Below are positions 44,329 to 52,763 of a stretch of 64,000 bases of DNA, piece by piece; the first letter of the stretch is position 1; each line of letters opens with the position of its first letter. The position numbers and the translations under genes are program-made. This DNA is from an uncultured Lewinella sp. (GTDB taxonomy: Bacteria > Bacteroidota > Bacteroidia > Chitinophagales > Saprospiraceae): positions 1 through 64,000 of the forward strand of contig CALMYQ010000024.1 of the NCBI GenBank assembly GCA_937873655.1. The letters are read 5' to 3'. A model generated the notes under the pieces. That model was not told the origin of the DNA and did not search any database. It saw nothing but the letters and a program-made list of their open reading frames with translations.

Positions 44329-46020
44329 ATGGGACGAATTAAAGCGCCAAGGAAAAATTTTAAGCCTAAGCCTAGGCTTGGTGGACCTCAATCTAAATCG
44401 GAAACCGGTGATCCACAAGAGGAAATAATTTATTATTATGCCGCTGATGTGGAAAAACTTTTGAATGACCCTGCTGTGGTAGAAATTAAAATAGTAGAAG
44501 GCAGTATTGAAGATTCACTTGACCCTTCCTCACTTTTAACTTCTGATGACGAAAAATTTCTGGTTGGAGTGACCAGGAAGGAGGGAAAAAAAGTAAAAGA
44601 GGAATGGGCAGCTGAGCTGGTCGTTGGTGTCCGGAACGGTAAAAAGAAAAGAATTAACAGACCGGGTGCGAGGATAAAAAAGCTGGACAATGATGATAAT
44701 AAAAAAGATTTATTATTGAGTAGAACCGAAAGCCATGAAAAAGATAAATTTGAACCTGTTTTGAAAAGAATCCAAGCCAATATCCTCTGGCATCATAAGA
44801 AGAAATTTGCGGTTTATTCCTTTTTAACTTTTGCCCAAAATAAAAGATCCGAGGCGACGCAATGGCTGTCAAACCTGAAATTGACGTCGGCTTATGACCA
44901 AATGAATAAGGAGAATAAGGTTGATACAATCAGATGCGCTTATTTAACTTATAAAGGATATGAATATTTAAATATTCCTTCTCATCTGATTCCGGAAAGT
45001 GGTGTTTCTACTTTTAAGGCAGGGCCTGAAGAACGCACGGTATATACTAATCGACGACAATTTAAGGACAAGCGTTATGATACCACAACGCACATGGTAT
45101 TATTAGAGGCATTTGACGATGACTCAGTATCTTTTGAGGAAAAAATAAATGAATTTAAGATTGCTGTAAGTGGATTCGTTGATTTGTCCAAATCGTTTTT
45201 TGAAACAGCCTTTACAAATTTTAATGGATTAAAAATTACGCAGGATTGGTTTGGTTTTCAGGAAGGAATTGGCAATCCTAAATTTTTTTCAAGCAAATTG
45301 GATAATTCTGAAAAACAATTTAATGGTCCAATCCCGGGAAACGCTCCTCTGAATATTGTGTTAACAGAAGATCCTAATGGCGTAGATGCCGGTTGCTATG
45401 GGAGCTTTTTAGTTTTTTTAAAACTCCAGCAGGAGGTTCAGAACTTTGAGGCCCTCAGTCAGGACCTTGGAGCAGCAATTGGAAAAAGTACGGAAGAAGC
45501 GGCAGAACTTCTGATAGGCCGGAAAAAAAATGGCGAACCGTTGGTTCCTTTAAAGATAACGGATCACAATATAAAACATGATAATTATTTTGATTATTCT
45601 AATGATGCGGAAGGAAAATCATGTCCGTTTCATGCCCACATCAGAAAGGCTAATCCTAGAAAAAATGGCTTTGAAGAATCAAATATTGTCAGAAGAAGCA
45701 TGAGTTATATAGAGACGAATAAAAACGAACTCGATCAAGCAATTGTGGTAGAGAGAAAAGGAATGTTCTTTATGGCTTTTATGCGAAATATTGAGCAACA
45801 GTTCGAGCGGTTGGTAAATTACCAGATGTACGATTTTGATGAATCAGACCCTAATAATGCCCCCGACCCTTTGATTGTGGATGAGAATTATATTGACAGA
45901 TCCTATTTTAATGCAAATGGGCAGAAGGAAAGCTTTAGTAAAGCCAGGAAATTGGTTACATACAGAGGCGGTATTTATCTTTTTGCCCCTTCATTGCCCT
46001 TTTTTAAAAATTTGGATTGA
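44329..46020 (+). CDS. Atypical DyP-type peroxidase with N-terminal extension
   Basis: A 563-residue protein. The first ~140 residues are Lys/Glu-rich and of unknown role; the rest is a dye-decolourising-peroxidase fold. The distal motif, normally GXXDG, reads WFGFQEGIGNP at about 307-317, with Glu (about 311) in place of the catalytic Asp. The proximal haem region CPFHAHIRKANPR is intact (His437 is the likely haem ligand), as are the distal Arg region (NIVRRSMSY) and GMFFMAFMRNIEQQFERLV. There is no signal peptide or Tat motif, and no encapsulin gene nearby. A haem peroxidase or related haem enzyme is likely, but the Asp-to-Glu change may alter its chemistry. AT-rich composition suggests transfer. 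Confidence 0.84.
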   Translation: MGRIKAPRKNFKPKPRLGGPQSKSETGDPQEEIIYYYAADVEKLLNDPAVVEIKIVEGSIEDSLDPSSLLTSDDEKFLVGVTRKEGKKVKEEWAAELVVGVRNGKKKRINRPGARIKKLDNDDNKKDLLLSRTESHEKDKFEPVLKRIQANILWHHKKKFAVYSFLTFAQNKRSEATQWLSNLKLTSAYDQMNKENKVDTIRCAYLTYKGYEYLNIPSHLIPESGVSTFKAGPEERTVYTNRRQFKDKRYDTTTHMVLLEAFDDDSVSFEEKINEFKIAVSGFVDLSKSFFETAFTNFNGLKITQDWFGFQEGIGNPKFFSSKLDNSEKQFNGPIPGNAPLNIVLTEDPNGVDAGCYGSFLVFLKLQQEVQNFEALSQDLGAAIGKSTEEAAELLIGRKKNGEPLVPLKITDHNIKHDNYFDYSNDAEGKSCPFHAHIRKANPRKNGFEESNIVRRSMSYIETNKNELDQAIVVERKGMFFMAFMRNIEQQFERLVNYQMYDFDESDPNNAPDPLIVDENYIDRSYFNANGQKESFSKARKLVTYRGGIYLFAPSLPFFKNLD

Positions 46021-46043
46021 TTTATTTACTAATTCCACATAAA

Positions 46044-49000
46044 ATGACAGCTATTCTTTTAAATAAGAAAGATATAGCGCTTTTTTTGTTATGCTTATGT
46101 TTTTTATCAGGCTATTCACAAGGCAATAAAACAATTTGGTTTCATTCACTTAAAAAAGAATTCGGACTTCCTTCCAATTCCATTTCCACTTATTTTCGGG
46201 ACTCGCACGGTTTCATCTGGATGGGGACGTCAGGTGGACTTTGCCGGTTCGACGGCAGCTCGATCAAGTATTATTATGCTGAAAAGGAAAACCCCATGTC
46301 CATCGATAGCGATGTCATTTCCGGTTTCCTGTTTGAAGATGGCGATAATGATATTTGGTTTTCTTCCAATCAATCCATTTTGAGGTACAATCAATCTTCC
46401 GATGATTTTTCCAGGTTCTATGTCAAAGATGAGGATGACCGTATTATTCAAAATAATTATCAGGCGCTGTTTTTGGAAAAAGATACTATTTTTTGGGTAT
46501 TGGCCAGAGATAAAGAATTATTCAGGTATGATATTTGTTCGGACCGAAATACTCCTTCGCTTGATTCCTTCTTGTTTGATGTTGATATATTCCCCGGCTA
46601 TGATAAAGAGTCGCGTAGATTAAAATATCTTTTCGGAGTTGACGGGTCAAAAAGCCCGGGCCTTGAAATTATATCTATTGATGACAAGCATTCTGTGGCA
46701 GGGCACGAACTTTACTTTGATGGCCATGCATCCAATTCTCCCATTCTAAACATTCACACTGTATTCTATGATAATGATACGGCTGTTTGGTTGGCTGCCA
46801 ATTCGGGGTTATTCAGGTTTGACCTGGAACATAATAAATTGGAACCCTTCCTCCTTGGGACGGAAACCCCTAAAAAAATAACTCCGTTCGGCGAGTCCCG
46901 CTTTATCCTGTCAGATTTTAATAACGGCTTGTTCTGGTTCAATAAGCGTAATGGGAAATTCACCAAATTATTTGCAGGGCTGGTTGACGACCCCGATACG
47001 GATTTAAATGTGCTGCTGAAGCAACCTTACTATGACGGTTCCGGAACGTTATGGGTAGAGAATAATGATGCCGGATGCGTGTTTTCCGCTTTGAATAAGC
47101 CAAAATTTAAATCTTTGCCTAAAGCGAATTTATTCAACGGTTCAAAAAATTATGAGTTCCGGAATTTTGTTGTAGACCATTCCGGCAGAATATGGTGCGG
47201 TACCTTCGACGACGGTATTCTTGTGCTGGATATATACGGTCGGGTAACGCGTTCATTTCACCCGGATCTTGCTGGGGATGATCACCTTATTGATAAAGAG
47301 ATTTATAGTTTGCTGATTGATAAAAATGGAAATATATGGATAGGTACTGCCAGGGGTTTAGCCGTTCTGCCCGCAGGGAGGTCGCGTTTTCAAGCGGTTT
47401 TTAATGAAAAAGGTGAAGCTGTTAAAAGTGTCTCTTTTTTATGCCAATTAAATAATGGCGACCTAATTGCAAGTTCGCTCAGGGATGGAATATTCAGGAT
47501 CGAAAAAAATAGTGCAAAATTTCTAATGAAGCAAATTTTGCCTCCGGAAAATGATTCGGATTTTTTTACTTATAGCTATGAAAACAGGCCGGGCGAGATT
47601 TATATTTTGAACGGATATTCGGAATTAATTGTATTCAGATATGAGGATAGAAAGCTGTACCAGATTGGCAAATTTTTAACTCCCGGACTTGTTAACGGAT
47701 TTTATGAAGATATAAATCACAAAACGCTTTGGATCGCTTCTGAAGGAGGATTGGTCAAAATAGATAAAACGGATTTGAAAGCTGATCCTGTTGTTTTTAC
47801 CGAAAGGAATGGCCTGAAAAGCAAGCATATCCGGAGTTTTCTTCCAGATAAAGAAGGCAACCTCTGGATGGGGACCTCAAGCGGTTTATCAAAATTCATA
47901 GTCAGCGAAGAACGGTTCATTAACTTCACCCTCGCCGACGGCATCCAATCCACCCAGTTCGACGCTCTGGCCGCCCTGAAATATTCCGACAACGCCCTCT
48001 GGTTCGGCGGCAACAACGGCATCACCATCGTAGAACCCGACCAGGTCCACTTCCTCCAGGAACCGCCCATTATTCAGCTTACGGAGGTCCGGATCAACGA
48101 CTTGCCCCCTGAAGGCCTCCAGGATGAAACCACCGGGGCGACCAACCTGACAGAGCTGAGAAATATCCATCGGACTTACGATGACAATACCCTTTCCTTT
48201 GGATTCGTCGCCATCGACTACGGCGACCCCGCTTCCACCCAGTTGAAATACAAAATGGAGGGCATTGACGAAGACTGGGTCCTGCTCGAAAAAGGAGCGC
48301 CTGGTTTTGCCCGATATCCCAAAATACCGGAAGGCAGCTATACCTTCCAGATCCTGGGCGCCAACAGCGACGGTGTCTGGGCAAAAGATCCCTATCAGCT
48401 CAAGATCACCATAGATCCGCCCTACTGGCGCACCTTGTGGTTCCGCTCCCTGGTCGGAACGGGTATCTTCATGGTGATTTCCCTGTTCTTCTTCCTCTGG
48501 ATATGGCGGGTCAGGGAAAGAGAGCAGCTCAATACCCGGGTGGCAGAGAACAAGCTGGCCGCCCTCCGCGCGCAGATGAACCCCCATTTCATCTTCAACA
48601 GCCTCAACTCCATAAACGGATTTATCCTCGGCAAAAAGACCACCGAAGCCAGCAATTACCTGGTCCGCTTTTCGAAATTGATGCGCATGATCCTCGATTT
48701 CAGCCGTCAACCCTTTGTGGCGCTGGAAGAAGAAATGGAGTTGATCCGGCTTTATCTCGAAGTGGAAGGTATGCGCCTCAAAATCCCTTTTTCTTTTGAC
48801 CTCCGCATCAGCGAAGAACTGGACCCTTTCGAGGTCCAGGTACCGACCATGGTCATCCAACCTTTTATTGAAAATGCGATTGTGCATGGGCTGTCTTCCA
48901 AAGAAGAAGGAGAAGGCCGGGTAGAGGTGGAGATCCTGGAAGAAAATAACCTATGCCTGAAATGCATCATTCGCGACAATGGGATCGGCCGTCAGAAAGC

Positions 49001-49184
49001 AGCAGCGATCCAGGCTCAAAAAGGCCGAAAACACCAATCGCACGCCATGGAGATCAACCGGGAACGGCTTGCACTGTTGAGCAAAGGCACCGGAATGACC
49101 TTTACTTTTTCAGTGGAAGACCTTACCGATAATCAGGGCGCTCCTGCCGGGACACAAATATCCATTCTCCTGCCTTACCATTGA
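46044..49184 (+). CDS. Beta-propeller sensor histidine kinase (LytS type)
   Basis: A 1046-residue hybrid-free sensor kinase. A signal peptide precedes two-component propeller repeats (DSHGFIWMGTSGGLCRFDG, DKNGNIWIGTARGLAVL, DKEGNLWMGTSSGLSKF) over about 30-690, a Y_Y_Y domain (about 700-790, YKMEGIDEDWV and IPEGSYTFQILGANSDG), a membrane helix at about 797-822, and a LytS-type kinase with the His box MNPHFIFNSLNS at about 844 and ATP-binding DNGIGRQKA near 978. The partner is probably the LytTR regulator at 43047. Composition changes sharply at about 47,910 (residue ~620): upstream is AT-rich, downstream GC-rich. The start at 46044 replaces an in-frame TTG at 46017 that overlaps the DyP stop. 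Confidence 0.9.
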   Translation: MTAILLNKKDIALFLLCLCFLSGYSQGNKTIWFHSLKKEFGLPSNSISTYFRDSHGFIWMGTSGGLCRFDGSSIKYYYAEKENPMSIDSDVISGFLFEDGDNDIWFSSNQSILRYNQSSDDFSRFYVKDEDDRIIQNNYQALFLEKDTIFWVLARDKELFRYDICSDRNTPSLDSFLFDVDIFPGYDKESRRLKYLFGVDGSKSPGLEIISIDDKHSVAGHELYFDGHASNSPILNIHTVFYDNDTAVWLAANSGLFRFDLEHNKLEPFLLGTETPKKITPFGESRFILSDFNNGLFWFNKRNGKFTKLFAGLVDDPDTDLNVLLKQPYYDGSGTLWVENNDAGCVFSALNKPKFKSLPKANLFNGSKNYEFRNFVVDHSGRIWCGTFDDGILVLDIYGRVTRSFHPDLAGDDHLIDKEIYSLLIDKNGNIWIGTARGLAVLPAGRSRFQAVFNEKGEAVKSVSFLCQLNNGDLIASSLRDGIFRIEKNSAKFLMKQILPPENDSDFFTYSYENRPGEIYILNGYSELIVFRYEDRKLYQIGKFLTPGLVNGFYEDINHKTLWIASEGGLVKIDKTDLKADPVVFTERNGLKSKHIRSFLPDKEGNLWMGTSSGLSKFIVSEERFINFTLADGIQSTQFDALAALKYSDNALWFGGNNGITIVEPDQVHFLQEPPIIQLTEVRINDLPPEGLQDETTGATNLTELRNIHRTYDDNTLSFGFVAIDYGDPASTQLKYKMEGIDEDWVLLEKGAPGFARYPKIPEGSYTFQILGANSDGVWAKDPYQLKITIDPPYWRTLWFRSLVGTGIFMVISLFFFLWIWRVREREQLNTRVAENKLAALRAQMNPHFIFNSLNSINGFILGKKTTEASNYLVRFSKLMRMILDFSRQPFVALEEEMELIRLYLEVEGMRLKIPFSFDLRISEELDPFEVQVPTMVIQPFIENAIVHGLSSKEEGEGRVEVEILEENNLCLKCIIRDNGIGRQKAAAIQAQKGRKHQSHAMEINRERLALLSKGTGMTFTFSVEDLTDNQGAPAGTQISILLPYH

Positions 49185-49379
49185 CGCCGGTACCCCCGAA
49201 TCGGTCATTCGTTCTTTTAGAAGCGGGCCTCCTACATTCCGACTGGCTTCCCGGCGGTTTTACCATTATATTGAACATTGAATAAGGCTAAGCCTCTTCT
49301 TGAACTAAACCCCGGTGTTTCAAGAAAAAACGCAATTGCTGCAGGGCCGAACCTTTTGTTACACCCTAATGCTAGGATT

Positions 49380-49964
49380 ATGAAACTTCTCCATGCCCTA
49401 CTCATCTTGTGCTTTTTGCATTGTACGACGTCTCTCTGCAGCCAATATTACAAGCCGGCCCGCATCTTTAAAAAAGACCAGGCCGACGCCTGGGCAGGCA
49501 TCGGCCTGCTCCCGACCTATACCAAAGACGCGTCAAGGATTACCGTACCCCCCGTGAGCGTTGGACTTGATTGGCTCGTTTCCGACCAGTTCAGCGCAGG
49601 CGCTTCAGGCGGGTACTCGCATTACCAGATCGAAAAACTCTGGCCCGGCGATACCGCGATTCGGCGTTATTCGACCCAAACCCTGCAAATGATGGCCAGG
49701 GCGGCCGCCCATTATACCCGCGCCGATAACCTCGATATTTATGGAGGCATCCAGCTGGGCGGACAGTTTACCCTGATCAATTCGCTTGACGGATCGTTTG
49801 GCCGGATGGAGGACCTTCACGGGATCAAACCCAAAAAATTCCGGATCCAGTACGGCGCCTTGTTCGGCGTCCGTTTTGCCGTGAGCCGGAAATCTGTTGT
49901 CTGGGGCGAGTTCGGAACTGGGATCTCGTTTATCCAGGTCGGATACGGGGTTAAGGTATTTTGA
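49380..49964 (+). CDS. Small outer-membrane beta-barrel-like protein
   Basis: A 194-residue exported protein. The signal peptide (about 1-20) ends TSLCSQ. Alternating hydrophobic strands (SVGLDWLVSDQFSAGASGGY, LDIYGGIQLGGQFTLI, YGALFGVRFAVS, GISFIQVGYGVKVF) and a C-terminal Phe indicate a small eight-stranded-type barrel. No specific family is recognised. The frame is open from 49278, but the ATG at 49380 starts the signal peptide. It is convergent with the MFS gene, 23 bases away. Confidence 0.75.
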   Translation: MKLLHALLILCFLHCTTSLCSQYYKPARIFKKDQADAWAGIGLLPTYTKDASRITVPPVSVGLDWLVSDQFSAGASGGYSHYQIEKLWPGDTAIRRYSTQTLQMMARAAAHYTRADNLDIYGGIQLGGQFTLINSLDGSFGRMEDLHGIKPKKFRIQYGALFGVRFAVSRKSVVWGEFGTGISFIQVGYGVKVF

Positions 49965-49987
49965 AGCGTTCACCCCAAAAAACCAAA

Positions 49988-51268
49988 TTATTCCTTCACC
50001 GCCGCCAGTTCCTCACCCGGCACCGGCGGCCGGTATATCTCCACCTCGGCGGGCTTGCTCTGCACATACCGGTTGATGACCCACATCATCCCGATGGTGA
50101 TGGCCATGGTAAACACCACGACGATCCCCAGTACGGGATAATGCTCCAGGTAGCCGGTCTGGTTCTGGAAAACGATCATCCCCGCCACGGCCGAGGCAAT
50201 ACCGCCGGAGATCTGCGCCAGCGATGAGTTGACGCCCATGAAAGCGCCGCGGTCGGCGGGCTCCGGTACGGCGGTCATCAAGGCCGACGAGGAGATCATC
50301 CGGGAGGTGATGCCGATGAACAGGACGGAGTTCAGCAGGATCAGGATCCACAGCGGCGTCACGTCCAGGTTGGTGTAAATGAGAACGAGGACTATCGAAA
50401 GGACGGAACCTGCCACAAAGATCTTGTACTTGCCGACCGTGTCGCTGAATTTGCCGATCAGCGGGCCGCCGATCATGGAGGTGATCCCGGTGATCAGGTA
50501 GATCAGCGGAAGCTGCTCAAATGTAACGCCCAGGTTGTTCACCGCAAACGCCGTACCGAACGGCATCAGCATGAACCCGCCGGTCGACAGTAAGGTCGTC
50601 GTGCCGAAGCCCTTAAGGTATTGTCTTTGTGATAAGGTCCGGAACAAATGACCGAACGGGTTTTGATCCTTCTTCTGCAAGGCCAGGTGGGCATTCACCG
50701 GCCGCATCTTAAAGATCACCGACAGGTATACGATTATGCTCAGGCTGGCGATCAGGATGAACGGACTATGCCATCCCCAGTGGTTGGCCAGGTACAAACC
50801 CACAGGCAACCCCAATACCTGGCTCGTCGCAAAGGCCATCTGTACAAAGCCCATCACGCGCCCCCGGTATTGCATCCTGAACAGGTCGGTAATGATCGCA
50901 AAGGAAATGGACCCGATCACGCCCCCGAACAACCCCGTAATGATCCTCGCTCCTAACAGCAAATGGTAGTTCGGCGCCAGACCGCATAAAAAGGTCCCCA
51001 CAATGAAGCCCGTGTAAAAGAACAACAGCAATTTCTTCCGGTCGAACCGGTCGGCAAAACCCGCCGCCAGCAAACCGGATATGCCGGCGCTGAAAGCATA
51101 CGCCGATACCACCAACCCGAATTGTTTGGTATTGATGTTCAACTCGCCGAGCAATTGGGCCCCCAACGGCGACAGGACCATAAAGTCCAGAATGATCGTG
51201 AACTGGAGAATGGCCAGGATCGCGATGATGAATACCTCGTAAGAGGTGAATGCTTTTTCTTTTTCCAT
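49988..51268 (-). CDS. MFS transporter, drug/arabinose efflux type
   Basis: A 426-residue inner-membrane transporter with about 12 membrane helices. The MFS loop motif is GFADRFDRKKLL between helices 2 and 3. GLPVGLYLANHWGWHSPF matches the motif C region (helix 5) of drug-proton antiporters. It lies downstream of a TetR regulator on the same strand (255 bases of repeats between), the usual arrangement of a regulated efflux pump. The substrate is unknown. The ATG at 51268 was preferred to a TTG at 51277. Confidence 0.88.
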   Translation of the reverse strand: MEKEKAFTSYEVFIIAILAILQFTIILDFMVLSPLGAQLLGELNINTKQFGLVVSAYAFSAGISGLLAAGFADRFDRKKLLLFFYTGFIVGTFLCGLAPNYHLLLGARIITGLFGGVIGSISFAIITDLFRMQYRGRVMGFVQMAFATSQVLGLPVGLYLANHWGWHSPFILIASLSIIVYLSVIFKMRPVNAHLALQKKDQNPFGHLFRTLSQRQYLKGFGTTTLLSTGGFMLMPFGTAFAVNNLGVTFEQLPLIYLITGITSMIGGPLIGKFSDTVGKYKIFVAGSVLSIVLVLIYTNLDVTPLWILILLNSVLFIGITSRMISSSALMTAVPEPADRGAFMGVNSSLAQISGGIASAVAGMIVFQNQTGYLEHYPVLGIVVVFTMAITIGMMWVINRYVQSKPAEVEIYRPPVPGEELAAVKE

Positions 51269-51282
51269 ATAAGTCAATTAGT

Positions 51283-51391
51283 TGTAAGTCGTAAGTCGTA
51301 AGTCGTAAGTCGGGGTCCTGAGCGTAGTCGAAGGATAAGTCGTAAGTCGTAAATCGGGGTCCTGAGCGTAGTCGAAGGATAAGTCGTAAGT
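51283..51391. repeat. TAAGTCG array with duplicated 38-bp unit
   Basis: Heptamers TAAGTCG enclose two identical 38-base copies (51310-51347 and 51354-51391) that contain TCCTGAGCGTAGTCGAAGGA, a short imperfect palindrome seen as an intergenic repeat in many bacteria. It separates the TetR and MFS genes. Confidence 0.8.
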
Positions 51392-51430
51392 GGGGTAGAT
51401 TGGTCGAAGTCTTCGTCCGACTGCCTCCTC

Positions 51431-51515
51431 CTCCGCTGAAACTGCAGCGGGCGGAGACTGCCGAACTGCCAACTGCCGAACTGCCAACTGCCAACTGCCG
51501 AACTGCAAGACTGCC
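51431..51515. repeat. Hairpin plus ACTGCCRA array
   Basis: CCGCTG (51433-51438) pairs with CAGCGG (51445-51450), enclosed in CTCCGC/GCGGAG. It is followed by about eight degenerate copies of ACTGCCGA/ACTGCCA up to the end of the TetR gene. Confidence 0.7.
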
Positions 51516-51522
51516 CCCTATA

Positions 51523-52113
51523 TCAAGGCTTCAGCCCCCGCAACACCACCTCCAGCGTCCGGTCAATGGTCTCCTCGGTCATTTCAAAGGGCGAATCCGC
51601 CAGGCCTTGGCCCGACATATGGAATTTGACCAGCTGGTAAAGCGGCGCAAACGCGACCGACCAATAGACCTCCACCGGCAGGCATTGCAATTCGCCCCGG
51701 TCAATGGCGTTGTGGACAAACCGCTTCATGGCATTCCGGAAGCGCATATCGGTCTTCGAATGGCACTTTTCGTTGAAGGGCGAATACCGGATCTGCTCCA
51801 GGAAGTGCATCTCAACCGGGTTTTCCAGACAATACCTGGCGCGGTTGAGCCATTGCCGTTTAAGCCCCTCGTCGAAACGCATGTCCGGATCAAAATCAGC
51901 CAGGGTAGCGTCCGCCATTTTGGCGCTTAACTCCTGGCAAACCTGGATGATCAGGTCCTCTTTGTCCTTGAAATAAATATAAATGGTAGCGGGGGAGACG
52001 CCGGCGGCTTTGGCCAGCTTGTGCATGCTCAGGCCGTCAAATCCTTCCCGAACCACCATTTCCACCGCCTTTGAGCGGATGGCCTGCTCTTTGTTTTCGT
52101 CTCTGGTTCTCAT
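51523..52113 (-). CDS. TetR/AcrR-family transcriptional regulator
   Basis: A 196-residue repressor. The N-terminal helix-turn-helix (about 10-55) is KAVEMVVREGFDGLSMHKLA then GVSPATIYIYFKDKEDLI. The C-terminal ligand domain is helical, typical in length. A near-perfect palindrome lies just upstream of its start and overlaps a -7-like box, so it probably represses itself and the MFS gene. An alternative upstream start (52161) would put the operator inside the gene and is rejected. Confidence 0.92.
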   Translation of the reverse strand: MRTRDENKEQAIRSKAVEMVVREGFDGLSMHKLAKAAGVSPATIYIYFKDKEDLIIQVCQELSAKMADATLADFDPDMRFDEGLKRQWLNRARYCLENPVEMHFLEQIRYSPFNEKCHSKTDMRFRNAMKRFVHNAIDRGELQCLPVEVYWSVAFAPLYQLVKFHMSGQGLADSPFEMTEETIDRTLEVVLRGLKP

Positions 52114-52121
52114 GTCGGATG

Positions 52122-52145
52122 CAAAGATAAATGAACGTTCGTTTA
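52122..52145 (-). promoter_or_regulatory. TetR promoter box and operator palindrome
   Basis: TAAATGAACGTTCGTTTA at 52128-52145 is an 18-base palindrome with one mismatched pair, centred on AACGTT. On the minus strand TATCTTTG (52129-52122) fits the -7 consensus and touches it. A further half-site TCGTTCATT lies at 52154-52162. Autorepression by TetR is the simplest reading. Confidence 0.6.
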
Positions 52146-52385
52146 TTTTAGACTCGTTCATTGATTTTTAACATAAATTTTACCCTGCAGGTCGATAAAT
52201 GAGGCCTATTTTTGGTGGGTTGTCATCCGACGTATCCTAGAATTAAAAAGTGCCGGGAAAAGTTCCTTGATTTGAAAATAAATGATCAATTCTCCGGGTT
52301 ATTAACAAAAATCACCCCCCGCAATGACAAAACCAACCTTTTTTTCCTCCGGGTCGACGGAACTTGCACCCAAAATCCAGCAGTT

Positions 52386-52763
52386 ATGAGGATTTCAGAT
52401 CATAAATCGTTGAAGGTCATCAAGGAGGAATTCCACGAGGCGTTCCCGCACCTGAAGCTGGAATTCTATGCGGCGCCCCATGACAAAAATCAGGGGTCGC
52501 CGGCGCAGCAGCAGTTGCCCGATGACCAGACGGTAAGGGACGTGCGCACCGTGCACGAAGAAGGCGATTTTTATTTCAACGGGCAATTCACCGTGGCCAA
52601 TTTCGAGCGGCAGTTCGGGGATAAATACGGACTTTACGCCCAGGTCTTCCGGAAATCCGGCAACCTCTGGCTCCAAACCTCCGCTACCGACAGCTGGACG
52701 CTCGCCGAACAGAACCGCAAAGGCGGCCATTCGGAGGAATTGTATTACGAACAAAACAATTAA
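52386..52763 (+). CDS. Conserved small cytoplasmic protein, function unknown
   Basis: A 125-residue protein beginning MRISDHKSLKVIKEEFHEAF. The pattern (KLEFYAAPH, a T-rich turn, FERQFGDKYGLYAQVFRKSG, TSATDSWTLAEQN) looks like a conserved Bacteroidota protein that I have seen only as hypothetical. There is no signal peptide or membrane segment. The frame is open from 52212, but the ATG at 52386 starts the conserved part. A TATTTTTG box at 52207-52214 could be its promoter, giving a long leader. Confidence 0.7.
   Translation: MRISDHKSLKVIKEEFHEAFPHLKLEFYAAPHDKNQGSPAQQQLPDDQTVRDVRTVHEEGDFYFNGQFTVANFERQFGDKYGLYAQVFRKSGNLWLQTSATDSWTLAEQNRKGGHSEELYYEQNN

Noticed and set aside
44329..46020. Encapsulin cargo system
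   Set aside because: No encapsulin shell gene nearby and no typical C-terminal cargo peptide was recognised on the DyP protein.
46017..46043. TTG start for the histidine kinase overlapping the DyP stop
   Set aside because: The ATG at 46044 gives a more plausible start ahead of the signal segment; the overlap is probably chance.
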